From Pseudovibrio exalbescens DSM 16456 (GTDB taxonomy: Bacteria; Pseudomonadota; Alphaproteobacteria; Rhizobiales; Stappiaceae): DNA of 45,819 bases. The notes under the pieces are model-generated. The model saw only the letters and a program-made list of their open reading frames with translations, made no database searches and was not told where the DNA came from. A program made the position numbers and the translations under genes. This document shows positions 9,994 to 19,435 of this stretch, one piece after another; the first letter of the stretch is position 1, and every line of letters starts with the position of its first letter. Location of the stretch: contig NZ_AUGS01000021.1 in the NCBI RefSeq assembly GCF_000422785.1, forward strand, positions 1-45,819. Direction: 5' to 3'.

Positions 9994-10947
9994 ATGAAAT
10001 TGTTCAAGGGATTAGCGCTGGGAGCAGCCGTGCTGGCTCTAACGGCAACGGCGCAGGCGCAAACACGCGTGACATACAAGTCCGCAAAGACCGGCACCTC
10101 ATATTATCAGATGGCGGTGCAGGCGGCCGAAGCCATCAAGGCGGCGTCCAATGGTGAAATCATCGTGACCGTCGAAGAGAGTCAGGGATCTGTCCAGAAT
10201 GTGATGGAAGCCTCGGTGCGCCCGGGCAACTACATGTTCACCACCCCGCCGGCGCTGGTGCCACTCGCGCAAGAAGGCAAGGCCATGTTCGAGGGGCGAG
10301 CCAATCCGCGCTTTGATGAAATTCGTGCACTTTTCCCGATACCGTCTTTGACAATGCACTTCGTCACACGGGTAGACGCCAATGTCGCGGGCTTTGAAGA
10401 CCTGAAGGGCAAGAAGATTTTGATCGGAAAAGGGTCTTTTGGTGCTCGGGAAGGGGCCAAGTATCTTGATCTGTTCGGCGTGAAGGACGACGTTGAGCTT
10501 GCGAATGTGGAACTGTCCAACGCGGTTTCTGCGCTCAAGAACGGCCAGATCGATGGTTTTGTCACGTCAGGCTCCTATCCGGCACCAAACGTGATCGAAG
10601 CCGCCGCAAGCGTGGATGTTGATATCATGAGCCTGAGCGATGATGAAATCGCCCAGACAAAGCGCACCCGCATTGTCATTCCGGCGGGCACTTATACGGG
10701 GCAGGACGCAGACGTTGCAACCACGTCACTGCCTGTTGTGGCCTACACCACCACACAAATGGATGACGATACGGCGTATGCGGTGACCAAGTCATTCTGG
10801 GAAGAAAAGGCCAAGCTGGCCAAGGAAGCGCCTTGGTGGGCCGCTGTAGATCCGGCCATGCTGGAACTCAACACCACCAAGCTGCATCCGGGAGCATTGC
10901 GCTATTACGATGAGGCCGGTGTTGCCGTGCCGGACAGCCTGCGCTAA
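9994..10947 (+). CDS. TRAP transporter TAXI-family solute-binding protein
   Basis: Periplasmic receptor of a TRAP transporter, 317 residues. A signal peptide (MKLFKGLALGAAVLAL, cut after AQA) precedes a TAXI-type binding domain (YKSAKTGTSYYQMAVQAAEAI near the start, FEDLKGKKILIGKGSFG in the middle, ALKNGQIDGFVTSGSYPAPN later). The frame is open upstream to 9940, but the ATG at 9994 follows GAGGGG by five bases and begins directly at the signal peptide. TAXI receptors usually bind dicarboxylates, glutamate or related acids; the ligand here is unknown. The matching permease follows 69 bp downstream, beyond a terminator-like hairpin. Confidence 0.9.
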   Translation: MKLFKGLALGAAVLALTATAQAQTRVTYKSAKTGTSYYQMAVQAAEAIKAASNGEIIVTVEESQGSVQNVMEASVRPGNYMFTTPPALVPLAQEGKAMFEGRANPRFDEIRALFPIPSLTMHFVTRVDANVAGFEDLKGKKILIGKGSFGAREGAKYLDLFGVKDDVELANVELSNAVSALKNGQIDGFVTSGSYPAPNVIEAAASVDVDIMSLSDDEIAQTKRTRIVIPAGTYTGQDADVATTSLPVVAYTTTQMDDDTAYAVTKSFWEEKAKLAKEAPWWAAVDPAMLELNTTKLHPGALRYYDEAGVAVPDSLR

Positions 10948-10970
10948 CTCACGGAACGTTTGAGACACGC

Positions 10971-11005
10971 AAGGCCCGGACGTTTGGTTCGGGCCTTCAG
11001 TTTTT
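10971..11005 (+). terminator. Terminator/attenuator between TAXI receptor and permease
   Basis: AAGGCCCG-N11-CGGGCCTT (10971-10997), then CAG and TTTTT, has the form of an intrinsic terminator but lies between two genes that must work together. Partial read-through would make more receptor than permease. Confidence 0.75.
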
Positions 11006-11016
11006 AGGGGCAACAG

Positions 11017-12774
11017 GTGACAGGACTTTCCCGTGCACTTTGGGTGACGCTGGGCGGCGCAACCATCGTTTTTCATCTTGGACTGATCTTTTACGGGCTG
11101 GTACCGAATCTGGTGAGCCGCCCGCTCCATATGGCACTGGCCTTGCCATGGGTGCTGATTTTTGTTGCCCGAAACAGGTTCGAAAAAGCATCGGGCTGGG
11201 TTTTGTGTGTGGTGGGATTGGCCGCCACGTTCTGGATTGCGTGGAACCATCAGATGCTTGGCGACCAGTACGGCTATCTGATGGGCAACTTTCAGGTAGC
11301 GATTGCCATCGCCTTGTTGGTTGTGGTGCTGGAAATGGCGCGCCGGTCCATTGGCTGGCCGCTGCCGCTGGTAGCGCTGCTCTCGATTCTTTATGGGGTG
11401 TTTGGAGAACACATTCCCGGCGAGTTTGGTTATGCGGGCATTCCGCTTCAAAGTTATCTGGGCACGCTGACAATTGCAGAAGGGGGGCTGTGGGGCAGCC
11501 TGACAGGCATTTCCGTCAGCGTGGTGGCCATTTTCGTGATCTTCGGCGCTGTGCTTAATGCTGGGGAGGCCGGACAGGGGTTCATGAATGTGGCCGCGGC
11601 CGCTGCTGGCCGTTTGCGTGGTGGTGCCGCCAAGGTTTCCGTTGTGTCGTCTGCGCTGTTTGGGTCCGTTTCAGGATCTGCGTCAGCCAATGTGGCGTCG
11701 ACAGGGGCAATTACCCTGCCTGCGATGCGGCGGCTTGGTTATCCGCGAGCGCTTGCCGGAGCTGTCGAGGCCGTTGCCTCGTCTGGCGGGCAGATTACAC
11801 CACCCTTGATGGGCGCCGGAGCCTTTGTAATGGTCGAACTGACCGGGGTTCCTTATACGGGTATCATGGCTGCGGCGATCTTGCCCGCTTTTCTGTATTT
11901 TCTTGCAGTATGGGTGGGTATAAACGCCTTTTCCCGCCGGTATGAGTTGAAAGGCCTGAGCCCGGAGGAGCGTCCCGACATGTCGACGGTTCTGATTACC
12001 TCTGGCTTCTTTCTGGTCCCTTTTACCGTTCTGCTGTTCGCGATGTTCGCCTTGGACTTCACGCCTCAGTATGCGGCCTGTATTTCCATTCTGGTTGGAT
12101 TTGCGCTGTTGTTTATTGACAAGGCGCTCAGTTTTGACCGCGCACGCACCTTTGAGCGCCTGGAACAAGCGTTGGTGAACGCGGGCCAGCAGGTGTCAAC
12201 GATCGCAGCGATTATTATCTGCGCATCCATCATCATAGGCACGCTGGGCATTACGGGCCTCGGCGTCAAGATCACGTCACTGATCCTGTCCGGATCCGGT
12301 GGCATGTTGTGGCCGGCCTTGCTGCTGACAGCCTTGGCCTGCCTGGTGCTTGGCATGGAGGTGCCGACAACAGCGGCCTACGTGATCTGTATTTCCGTGG
12401 CCGGGCCTGCGCTTACCGAGATTGGGTTGGAGCCGCTGCAGGCTCATATGTTCGTATTCTGGTTCGCCCTGCTTTCCACGATCACGCCGCCGGTTTGCGG
12501 CGCGGTCTTCATTTCTGCCGGCATGGTTGGAGAGAACTGGTTGAAAGTTGCCGTGTTCTCCATGGCGCTCGGCATTGGGCTTTATCTGGTGCCGTTGGGA
12601 ATGGTCGCCAATCCCGCCTTGATTGAGCTTTCCAGTGCGCCGGTAGCTGCCCTGTTTGCCATGGTCAAGATCGGGCTGGGGCTCTCTCTAATCTCTTATG
12701 GTCTCATTTCCCCCTCGCGCTCCTATTTGCGCCTCCTTTACGGCATTGGTGGAGGCATTCTCATATTTATTTAA
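11017..12774 (+). CDS. TRAP transporter fused permease (DctQ-DctM type)
   Basis: Polytopic inner-membrane protein of 585 residues with many hydrophobic helices. The N-terminal four-helix part corresponds to the small DctQ subunit, and the remainder is the large DctM-type permease of TAXI systems. Family stretches include GAVLNAGEAGQGFMNVAAA, SVSGSASANVASTGAITLP, GGQITPPLMGAGAFVM and LGMEVPTTAAYVICISVAG. It is somewhat shorter than many fused TAXI permeases. The start is a GTG at 11017 preceded by AGGGG. With the receptor upstream it forms a sodium- or proton-coupled uptake system. Confidence 0.9.
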   Translation: MTGLSRALWVTLGGATIVFHLGLIFYGLVPNLVSRPLHMALALPWVLIFVARNRFEKASGWVLCVVGLAATFWIAWNHQMLGDQYGYLMGNFQVAIAIALLVVVLEMARRSIGWPLPLVALLSILYGVFGEHIPGEFGYAGIPLQSYLGTLTIAEGGLWGSLTGISVSVVAIFVIFGAVLNAGEAGQGFMNVAAAAAGRLRGGAAKVSVVSSALFGSVSGSASANVASTGAITLPAMRRLGYPRALAGAVEAVASSGGQITPPLMGAGAFVMVELTGVPYTGIMAAAILPAFLYFLAVWVGINAFSRRYELKGLSPEERPDMSTVLITSGFFLVPFTVLLFAMFALDFTPQYAACISILVGFALLFIDKALSFDRARTFERLEQALVNAGQQVSTIAAIIICASIIIGTLGITGLGVKITSLILSGSGGMLWPALLLTALACLVLGMEVPTTAAYVICISVAGPALTEIGLEPLQAHMFVFWFALLSTITPPVCGAVFISAGMVGENWLKVAVFSMALGIGLYLVPLGMVANPALIELSSAPVAALFAMVKIGLGLSLISYGLISPSRSYLRLLYGIGGGILIFI

Positions 12775-12803
12775 GACGAAAGTCTGGTTTCGCGTTGAGT
12801 AAG

Positions 12804-12835
12804 CGGGCGGGTCTGAAAGGATTCGCCCGTTTTTT
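12804..12835 (+). terminator. Intrinsic terminator after TRAP permease
   Basis: CGGGCG-N14-CGCCCG followed by six T, 30 bases after the permease stop. Confidence 0.85.
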
Positions 12836-12910
12836 GTGTATATCAGGGAGTTTGTTGGGTTTTTCACAGCCGGTGGTCCTTGTGAAAATGCCCGGAGCAC
12901 CTGCGGAAAC

Positions 12911-12991
12911 TTTCGTTTGTATTTCGTAATTACGCGAAATAGGTCCAAATGATGAAAAATGAAAATTGATTATAAGGATGAACCCTTATAA
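12911..12991. promoter_or_regulatory. Candidate operators upstream of the glycerol operon
   Basis: Two separate elements. TTTCG occurs at 12911-12915 and again 11 bases later at 12922-12926, the second within TATTTCG-N8-CGAAATA (12920-12941). TTTCG/CGAAA repeats resemble DeoR-type operators such as those of GlpR. Further down, TTATAAGG-N6-CCTTATAA (12970-12991) is a perfect 22-bp inverted repeat. Both lie in the 330-bp gap before glpS, which otherwise contains no gene. The roles are inferred. Confidence 0.5.
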
Positions 12992-13166
12992 GTTGGTTTA
13001 CTAATTCGGGGGTGGGAGCTCAAACCCCGTTACGACATCCTTTGATCACTGCCGAGTTCTGGACAGGCTGCTTGGCGGAGTCTGGTCGGGCTGTCGAATT
13101 TCGCAAGAAGAACGCCACAACGGCAGAGCCAGATGGCGACGGATTGGCGGCCTTGGGAGGGCCAAC

Positions 13167-14249
13167 ATGCTGCAATTGAAAGGCGTCGGCAAAGTTGTCG
13201 GCGGGGTGGACCATATCATGGATGTATCAATGACCCTCGAGGCGGGGTCATTGAACGTACTTCTTGGGCCCACGCTCTCAGGTAAAACGACCTTGATGCG
13301 ATTGATGGCTGGGCTGGACAAGCCCACTTCGGGACGCATTTTGGCAAATGGCAAGGACGTGACCGGGCATTCCGTGCGCAAGCGCGACGTGGCCATGGTC
13401 TATCAGCAATTCATAAATTATCCCGCGCTTACCGTTTACGAGAATATTGCATCGCCGCTGCGCATAGCTCGTCTGGGGCAGGACGAGATTGATCGCAAGG
13501 TGAAAAAGGCGGCTGACCTGTTGAAGCTGTCACCGTATCTGGACCGAACCCCGCTCAATTTGTCCGGCGGTCAACAGCAGCGCACAGCCTTGGCACGAGC
13601 GCTGGTCAAGGGCGCGCATCTGGTGTTGATGGATGAGCCCTTGGCGAATCTGGATTACAAGCTGCGCGAAGAGTTGCGTGCGGAACTGCCGAAGATCTTC
13701 GCGGAGAGCGGCGCGGTATTTGTTTATGCAACCACCGAGCCGTCCGAGGCTTTGTTGCTTGGAGGCAAAACGGCCACTCTTCATGAAGGCCGGGTCAGCC
13801 AGTTCGGGCCAACACTGGATGTGTACAAGCGTCCCAACACATTGATTACAGCACAGACCTTTTCCGATCCCCCGATGAATACGCTCAGCATCGTCAAGAA
13901 GGGCGATGTACTGGAGCTGCCCAACGGCACTCAGATTCCGGTCGCGGACAACGAGAAACGCTTGGTGGATGGCCCGTATATCGCGGGTTTCCGGCCGCAT
14001 CATCTGCATCTTTCCAAACGCACGGATCATCACTTTGGTTTGAAAGGGATGGTTCAGGTCTCTGAGATCACCGGTTCGGAGAGCTTCATTCACGTGGATT
14101 GTGTAGGGGAAACCTGGGTGGCTCTGGCTCATGGCATCCGCAACATCGAAGTGGACGACGAAATCGAGGTGTTCCTCGATCCGCGCAACTTCCTTGTTTT
14201 CGAAACCAATGGCCGTCTTGCGACGCTCGACATGCCGGTGGAGGCGTAA
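13167..14249 (+). CDS. glpS: Glycerol-type ABC importer ATPase GlpS
   Basis: Cytoplasmic ATPase of an ABC importer, 360 residues. Walker A GPTLSGKT (34-41), Q-loop near residue 80, signature LSGGQ (132-136), Walker B LVLMDE (152-157) and a C-terminal TOBE-like domain from about 235. The switch-histidine position reads VYATTEP with Thr190 in place of the usual His, so its own ATP site looks impaired. First gene of a six-gene operon whose order matches rhizobial glpSTPQUV. The ATG at 13167 has GGGAGGG just upstream. The name rests on order and on the DUF2160 gene downstream rather than on a direct comparison. Confidence 0.82.
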   Translation: MLQLKGVGKVVGGVDHIMDVSMTLEAGSLNVLLGPTLSGKTTLMRLMAGLDKPTSGRILANGKDVTGHSVRKRDVAMVYQQFINYPALTVYENIASPLRIARLGQDEIDRKVKKAADLLKLSPYLDRTPLNLSGGQQQRTALARALVKGAHLVLMDEPLANLDYKLREELRAELPKIFAESGAVFVYATTEPSEALLLGGKTATLHEGRVSQFGPTLDVYKRPNTLITAQTFSDPPMNTLSIVKKGDVLELPNGTQIPVADNEKRLVDGPYIAGFRPHHLHLSKRTDHHFGLKGMVQVSEITGSESFIHVDCVGETWVALAHGIRNIEVDDEIEVFLDPRNFLVFETNGRLATLDMPVEA

Positions 14250-14255
14250 GGACCC

Positions 14256-15332
14256 ATGGCAAACATTGAACTCAATCATATTCGCCACTCTTATTTGCCG
14301 AATCCGCAGTCCAAGACGGATTATGCGCTGAAGGAGGTGCATCACACCTTTGAAGACGGTGGCGCTTATGCGCTGTTGGGGCCATCTGGCTGTGGCAAGA
14401 CCACTTTGCTCAACATTATCTCAGGCCTGCTGCGTCCTTCCGAAGGGGATCTTCTGTTTGATGGTGTTTCGGTTCGTGACCTGCCAACCGAGGCCCGGAA
14501 TATCGCACAGGTGTTCCAGTTTCCGGTCGTTTACGACACCATGAGCGTTTACGACAATCTGGCGTTCCCACTGCGTAATCGCGGTGTCGAGGAGTCCGTT
14601 GTGGATGAAACGGTACGACACATCCTCGGCATCATTGACCTTGAGAGCAAGGCGCATCGCAAGGCGCAAGGACTGACCGCCGATGAGAAACAGAAGATCT
14701 CGTTGGGCCGGGGATTGGTGCGGGCGGATGTGAACGCAATCCTGTTTGATGAACCTCTGACGGTGATTGACCCGCACATGAAGTGGGTTTTGCGCTCGCA
14801 GCTGAAACACCTGCACAAGCAGTTTGGCTACACGATGGTCTACGTGACCCATGACCAGACCGAAGCTCTGACGTTCGCTGACAAGGTGGTGGTCATGTAC
14901 GAGGGCGAGGTCGTTCAGATCGGAACACCTGACGAACTGTTTCAGCGCCCACAACACACATTCGTTGGTTATTTCATCGGATCACCGGGGATGAATGTTG
15001 TGCCGTGCACGTTGGAAGGCGAAGGCGCGCGCATCGGTTCGAACGTTGTGCCGTTGAATGGCGTGAATGGTGTGGGCACGGGACAGTCGCTCGAACTCGG
15101 GGTCCGGCCGGAGTTTGTGACCTTGAAACCTGCAGGGGAAGGGATGCCGATCCAGGTTCAGGCGGTTGAGGACGTTGGGCGCTATCGCATCGTACGCGCC
15201 AAGTTGGAGGATTACGACTTCAACGCCATTGTCATGGAAGGCCAAGAGATCCCGGAAAACCCCAGTGCCGTGATCAGCGCTGAAAACATCAATCTTTATG
15301 CCGATAGCTGGCTTGTTGGACGGGAGGGCTGA
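14256..15332 (+). CDS. glpT: Glycerol-type ABC importer ATPase GlpT
   Basis: Second ATPase of the same importer, 358 residues, six bases after glpS. Walker A GPSGCGKT (42-49), Q-loop Gln88, Walker B AILFDE (161-166) and an intact H-loop VYVTHDQ with His199. The signature is degenerate: LTADE at 140-144 where LSGGQ is expected, and the D-loop reads LTVID. It therefore complements GlpS, which has a good signature and no H-loop histidine. A TOBE-like domain follows from about 240. This GlpT is an ABC subunit, unrelated to the glycerol-3-phosphate antiporter of the same name in enterics. Confidence 0.82.
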   Translation: MANIELNHIRHSYLPNPQSKTDYALKEVHHTFEDGGAYALLGPSGCGKTTLLNIISGLLRPSEGDLLFDGVSVRDLPTEARNIAQVFQFPVVYDTMSVYDNLAFPLRNRGVEESVVDETVRHILGIIDLESKAHRKAQGLTADEKQKISLGRGLVRADVNAILFDEPLTVIDPHMKWVLRSQLKHLHKQFGYTMVYVTHDQTEALTFADKVVVMYEGEVVQIGTPDELFQRPQHTFVGYFIGSPGMNVVPCTLEGEGARIGSNVVPLNGVNGVGTGQSLELGVRPEFVTLKPAGEGMPIQVQAVEDVGRYRIVRAKLEDYDFNAIVMEGQEIPENPSAVISAENINLYADSWLVGREG

Positions 15333-15336
15333 TCTG

Positions 15337-16221
15337 ATGGAAAAGACGATCAACAACAAAGCCTGGTTCATGGTTCTGCCGGTTCTTGCTCTGGTGGCGT
15401 TCTCGGCTGTTATCCCTTTGATGACGGTTGTGAACTACTCGGTGCAAGATACCTTTGGAAACAACCAGTTCTTCTGGGCAGGTACGGAATGGTTTGAGGA
15501 GTTGCTTGCTTCGGAACGGTTCCGCGATGCCTTGGTCCGAAATCTCATTTTTTCCTTCTCAATCCTTGCCATTGAAATTCCCCTCGGGATTTTTATTGCG
15601 CTGTGTATGCCGCGCAAAGGCTGGGGAGTGCCTGTTTGTCTTGTCCTGATGGCCCTGCCGCTTTTGGTGCCGTGGAATGTGGTGGGCACCATCTGGCAGG
15701 TCTTTGGCCGTGCGGATATCGGCTTGCTCGGTTACACACTCAATAACCTTGGCATCAACTACAACTACACGCAGGATCCTGTTGCCGCCTGGATAACCGT
15801 CATCGTGATGGACGTATGGCACTGGACCAGTCTTGTGGTGTTGTTGTGCTATGCAGGGCTGGTATCGATCCCGGAAGCCTACTATCAGGCCGCCCGTATC
15901 GATGGGGCGTCCAAGTGGGCGGTGTTTCGCTACATTCAACTGCCGAAAATGCAGCGGGTTTTGTTGATCGCCGTCCTGCTTCGCTTCATGGACAGCTTCA
16001 TGATTTACACCGAGCCTTTTGTGGTTACTGGTGGTGGGCCCGGCAATTCAACCACGTTCCTCTCGATTGATCTGGTGAAGATGGCTCTGGGGCAGTTTGA
16101 CCTTGGTCCGGCTGCTGCGATGTCGCTGGTCTATTTCCTGATCATTCTTGTGTTCTCCTATGTGTTCTACACCGTCATGACCAACGTGGGCGCCGACAAA
16201 CCACAGGCAAAAGGGGAGTAA
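15337..16221 (+). CDS. glpP: Glycerol-type ABC importer permease GlpP
   Basis: Inner-membrane permease of the MalF type, 294 residues with about six helices. The EAA-type loop that docks the ATPases is visible around IPEAYYQAARIDGASKWAVF. The ATG at 15337 follows GGGAGGG and starts four bases after glpT; the frame is open upstream into glpT but lacks a better start. GlpP should pair with GlpQ to form the channel. Confidence 0.85.
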   Translation: MEKTINNKAWFMVLPVLALVAFSAVIPLMTVVNYSVQDTFGNNQFFWAGTEWFEELLASERFRDALVRNLIFSFSILAIEIPLGIFIALCMPRKGWGVPVCLVLMALPLLVPWNVVGTIWQVFGRADIGLLGYTLNNLGINYNYTQDPVAAWITVIVMDVWHWTSLVVLLCYAGLVSIPEAYYQAARIDGASKWAVFRYIQLPKMQRVLLIAVLLRFMDSFMIYTEPFVVTGGGPGNSTTFLSIDLVKMALGQFDLGPAAAMSLVYFLIILVFSYVFYTVMTNVGADKPQAKGE

Positions 16222-16227
16222 GCGCAG

Positions 16228-17139
16228 ATGTCTGTCGTAACTGAGCCACAACAATCCGCTCGCTCAACTGGTGCCTTGCCGCAAGGTCGCGTCACGGGGC
16301 AAAGCAGGCTGCATCTGGAAAAGGCCAAACGGCCAATCTCGGAGCGGTTCACCTTTTTGGTGCCAACGCTGTACATCATTTTTCTGATGCTGCCGATCTA
16401 CTGGCTCTTCAACATGAGCTTGAAGACCAATCAGGAGATCCTGTCGGGCTTCTCTCTCTGGCCGACGAACCCGACCCTTGCCAACTACATGGTGATTTTT
16501 ACCGATCCCAGTTGGTATTCCGGCTACATCAACTCCATCACCTACGTGGTGTTGAACACGGTAATCTCCGTTGCTGTGGCGCTGCCCGCTGCCTATGCGT
16601 TCTCGCGCTATCGGTTTTTGGGGGACAAGCATCTGTTCTTCTGGCTGTTGACCAATCGCATGGCCCCGCCAGCGGTGTTCGCGCTGCCGTTCTTCCAGCT
16701 GTATTCTTCGTTTGGTCTCATCGATACTCACATTGCTGTCGCACTGGCGCATTGTCTGTTCAACGTGCCGTTGGCCGTCTGGATTTTGGAAGGCTTCATG
16801 TCGGGCGTGCCGAAAGAGATTGACGAGACCGCGTATATTGACGGCTACTCATTCCCGAAGTTCTTCGTGAAAATTTTCATGCCGCTGATTGCTAGCGGTA
16901 TCGGGGTCGCGGCGTTTTTCTGCTTCATGTTCTCATGGGTGGAGCTGCTGATTGCCCGAACCCTCACCACCACCGACGCCAAGCCCATTGCCGCCACCAT
17001 GACACGTACGGTTTCAGCCTCGGGGCTCGATTGGGGTGTGCTGGCGGCGGCCGGGGTGCTGACCATCATTCCGGGTGCGTTGGTCATCTGGTTTGTTCGA
17101 AATTACATCGCCAAGGGCTTTGCCCTGGGTCGTGTGTAA
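16228..17139 (+). CDS. glpQ: Glycerol-type ABC importer permease GlpQ
   Basis: MalG-type inner-membrane permease, 303 residues with about six helices and a cytoplasmic N-terminal extension of roughly 40 residues. The EAA loop is at VPKEIDETAYIDGYSFPKFF. It begins six bases after glpP and has GGGGAG upstream. Partner of GlpP. It is not the glycerophosphodiesterase that carries the same name in other bacteria. Confidence 0.85.
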   Translation: MSVVTEPQQSARSTGALPQGRVTGQSRLHLEKAKRPISERFTFLVPTLYIIFLMLPIYWLFNMSLKTNQEILSGFSLWPTNPTLANYMVIFTDPSWYSGYINSITYVVLNTVISVAVALPAAYAFSRYRFLGDKHLFFWLLTNRMAPPAVFALPFFQLYSSFGLIDTHIAVALAHCLFNVPLAVWILEGFMSGVPKEIDETAYIDGYSFPKFFVKIFMPLIASGIGVAAFFCFMFSWVELLIARTLTTTDAKPIAATMTRTVSASGLDWGVLAAAGVLTIIPGALVIWFVRNYIAKGFALGRV

Positions 17140-17157
17140 GCGGAAGGAGGACGACCC

Positions 17158-17439
17158 ATGGATCTTTCGTGGATGGCGTGGACGGCGCCTACGGCAACCT
17201 TCTTCATCGTGATCGCCCTGCTCATCTTGAGCATGGGGATCTGGGAATACTTCGTGCCGGGAGGATCGCCCCGTATGGGCATCCTGCGGTTCGAAACCAC
17301 CCGGGGTGACCGGCTTTTCATTTCCCTGCTGGGCAGCGCGTTCATCTGCCTGTTCTGGCTGGGAATTGTGGGTCTGAGCCTGTGGTGGGCGCTGGCTGTA
17401 TGCGTAGCCTATGCGCTCTGCGTATTTCGCTGGGTGTAG
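17158..17439 (+). CDS. glpU: DUF2160 small membrane protein GlpU
   Basis: A 93-residue membrane protein with three likely helices (about 13-33, 52-72 and 74-90), resembling the DUF2160 family that occurs with glpSTPQV in rhizobia. Its role in transport is not known. It has a strong AAGGAGG ribosome site and lies between the permease and binding-protein genes. The middle loop (GGSPRMGILRFETTRGDR) is the most polar part. This gene is the best marker for identifying the operon. Confidence 0.8.
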   Translation: MDLSWMAWTAPTATFFIVIALLILSMGIWEYFVPGGSPRMGILRFETTRGDRLFISLLGSAFICLFWLGIVGLSLWWALAVCVAYALCVFRWV

Positions 17440-17505
17440 AGCCACATGTCGGCGGCTCCGGGAGAGAGGCGCCGGCAGACTTTTAGTGTTAACGGGAGGA
17501 TTAAT

Positions 17506-19224
<1,719 letters not shown>

Positions 19225-19248
19225 GCGCGGCGCTTTGAAGCAAACAAA

Positions 19249-19278
19249 AAAGGGTCGGCCTGAAAGGGCCGACCCTTT
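19249..19278 (+). terminator. Intrinsic terminator of the glp operon
   Basis: AAAGGGTCGGCC-N6-GGCCGACCCTTT is a perfect 12-bp stem 24 bases after glpV. It separates the operon from the flavoprotein gene. Confidence 0.85.
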
Positions 19279-19333
19279 ATCGTGTTCCAAAACAGCCTGC
19301 CCATTTCTCGGTATCGGTGCTTTTTCGCATTGA

Positions 19334-19351
19334 TGATTAAACGATTAATCA
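19334..19351. promoter_or_regulatory. LacI-type operator before the flavoprotein gene
   Basis: TGATTAA-ACGA-TTAATCA is an even palindrome centred on CG (8 of 9 half-site bases match), the style of LacI-family operators. It lies 85 bases before the flavoprotein start, and a LacI-family gene sits at the far end of that gene. Binding is inferred. Confidence 0.5.
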
Positions 19352-19435
19352 GTAGGTTTTGGGCTGAGACATCACAGAGCAGGCGCCGACAGCGCCTGGC
19401 GCATTGTGCGTATCCCGCTCAAGAGGAAAGAAAGC

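Noticed and set aside
12794-13166. Possible glpR or other gene before glpS
   Set aside because: No open frame with a start, ribosome site and recognisable sequence; only a terminator and inverted repeats are present.
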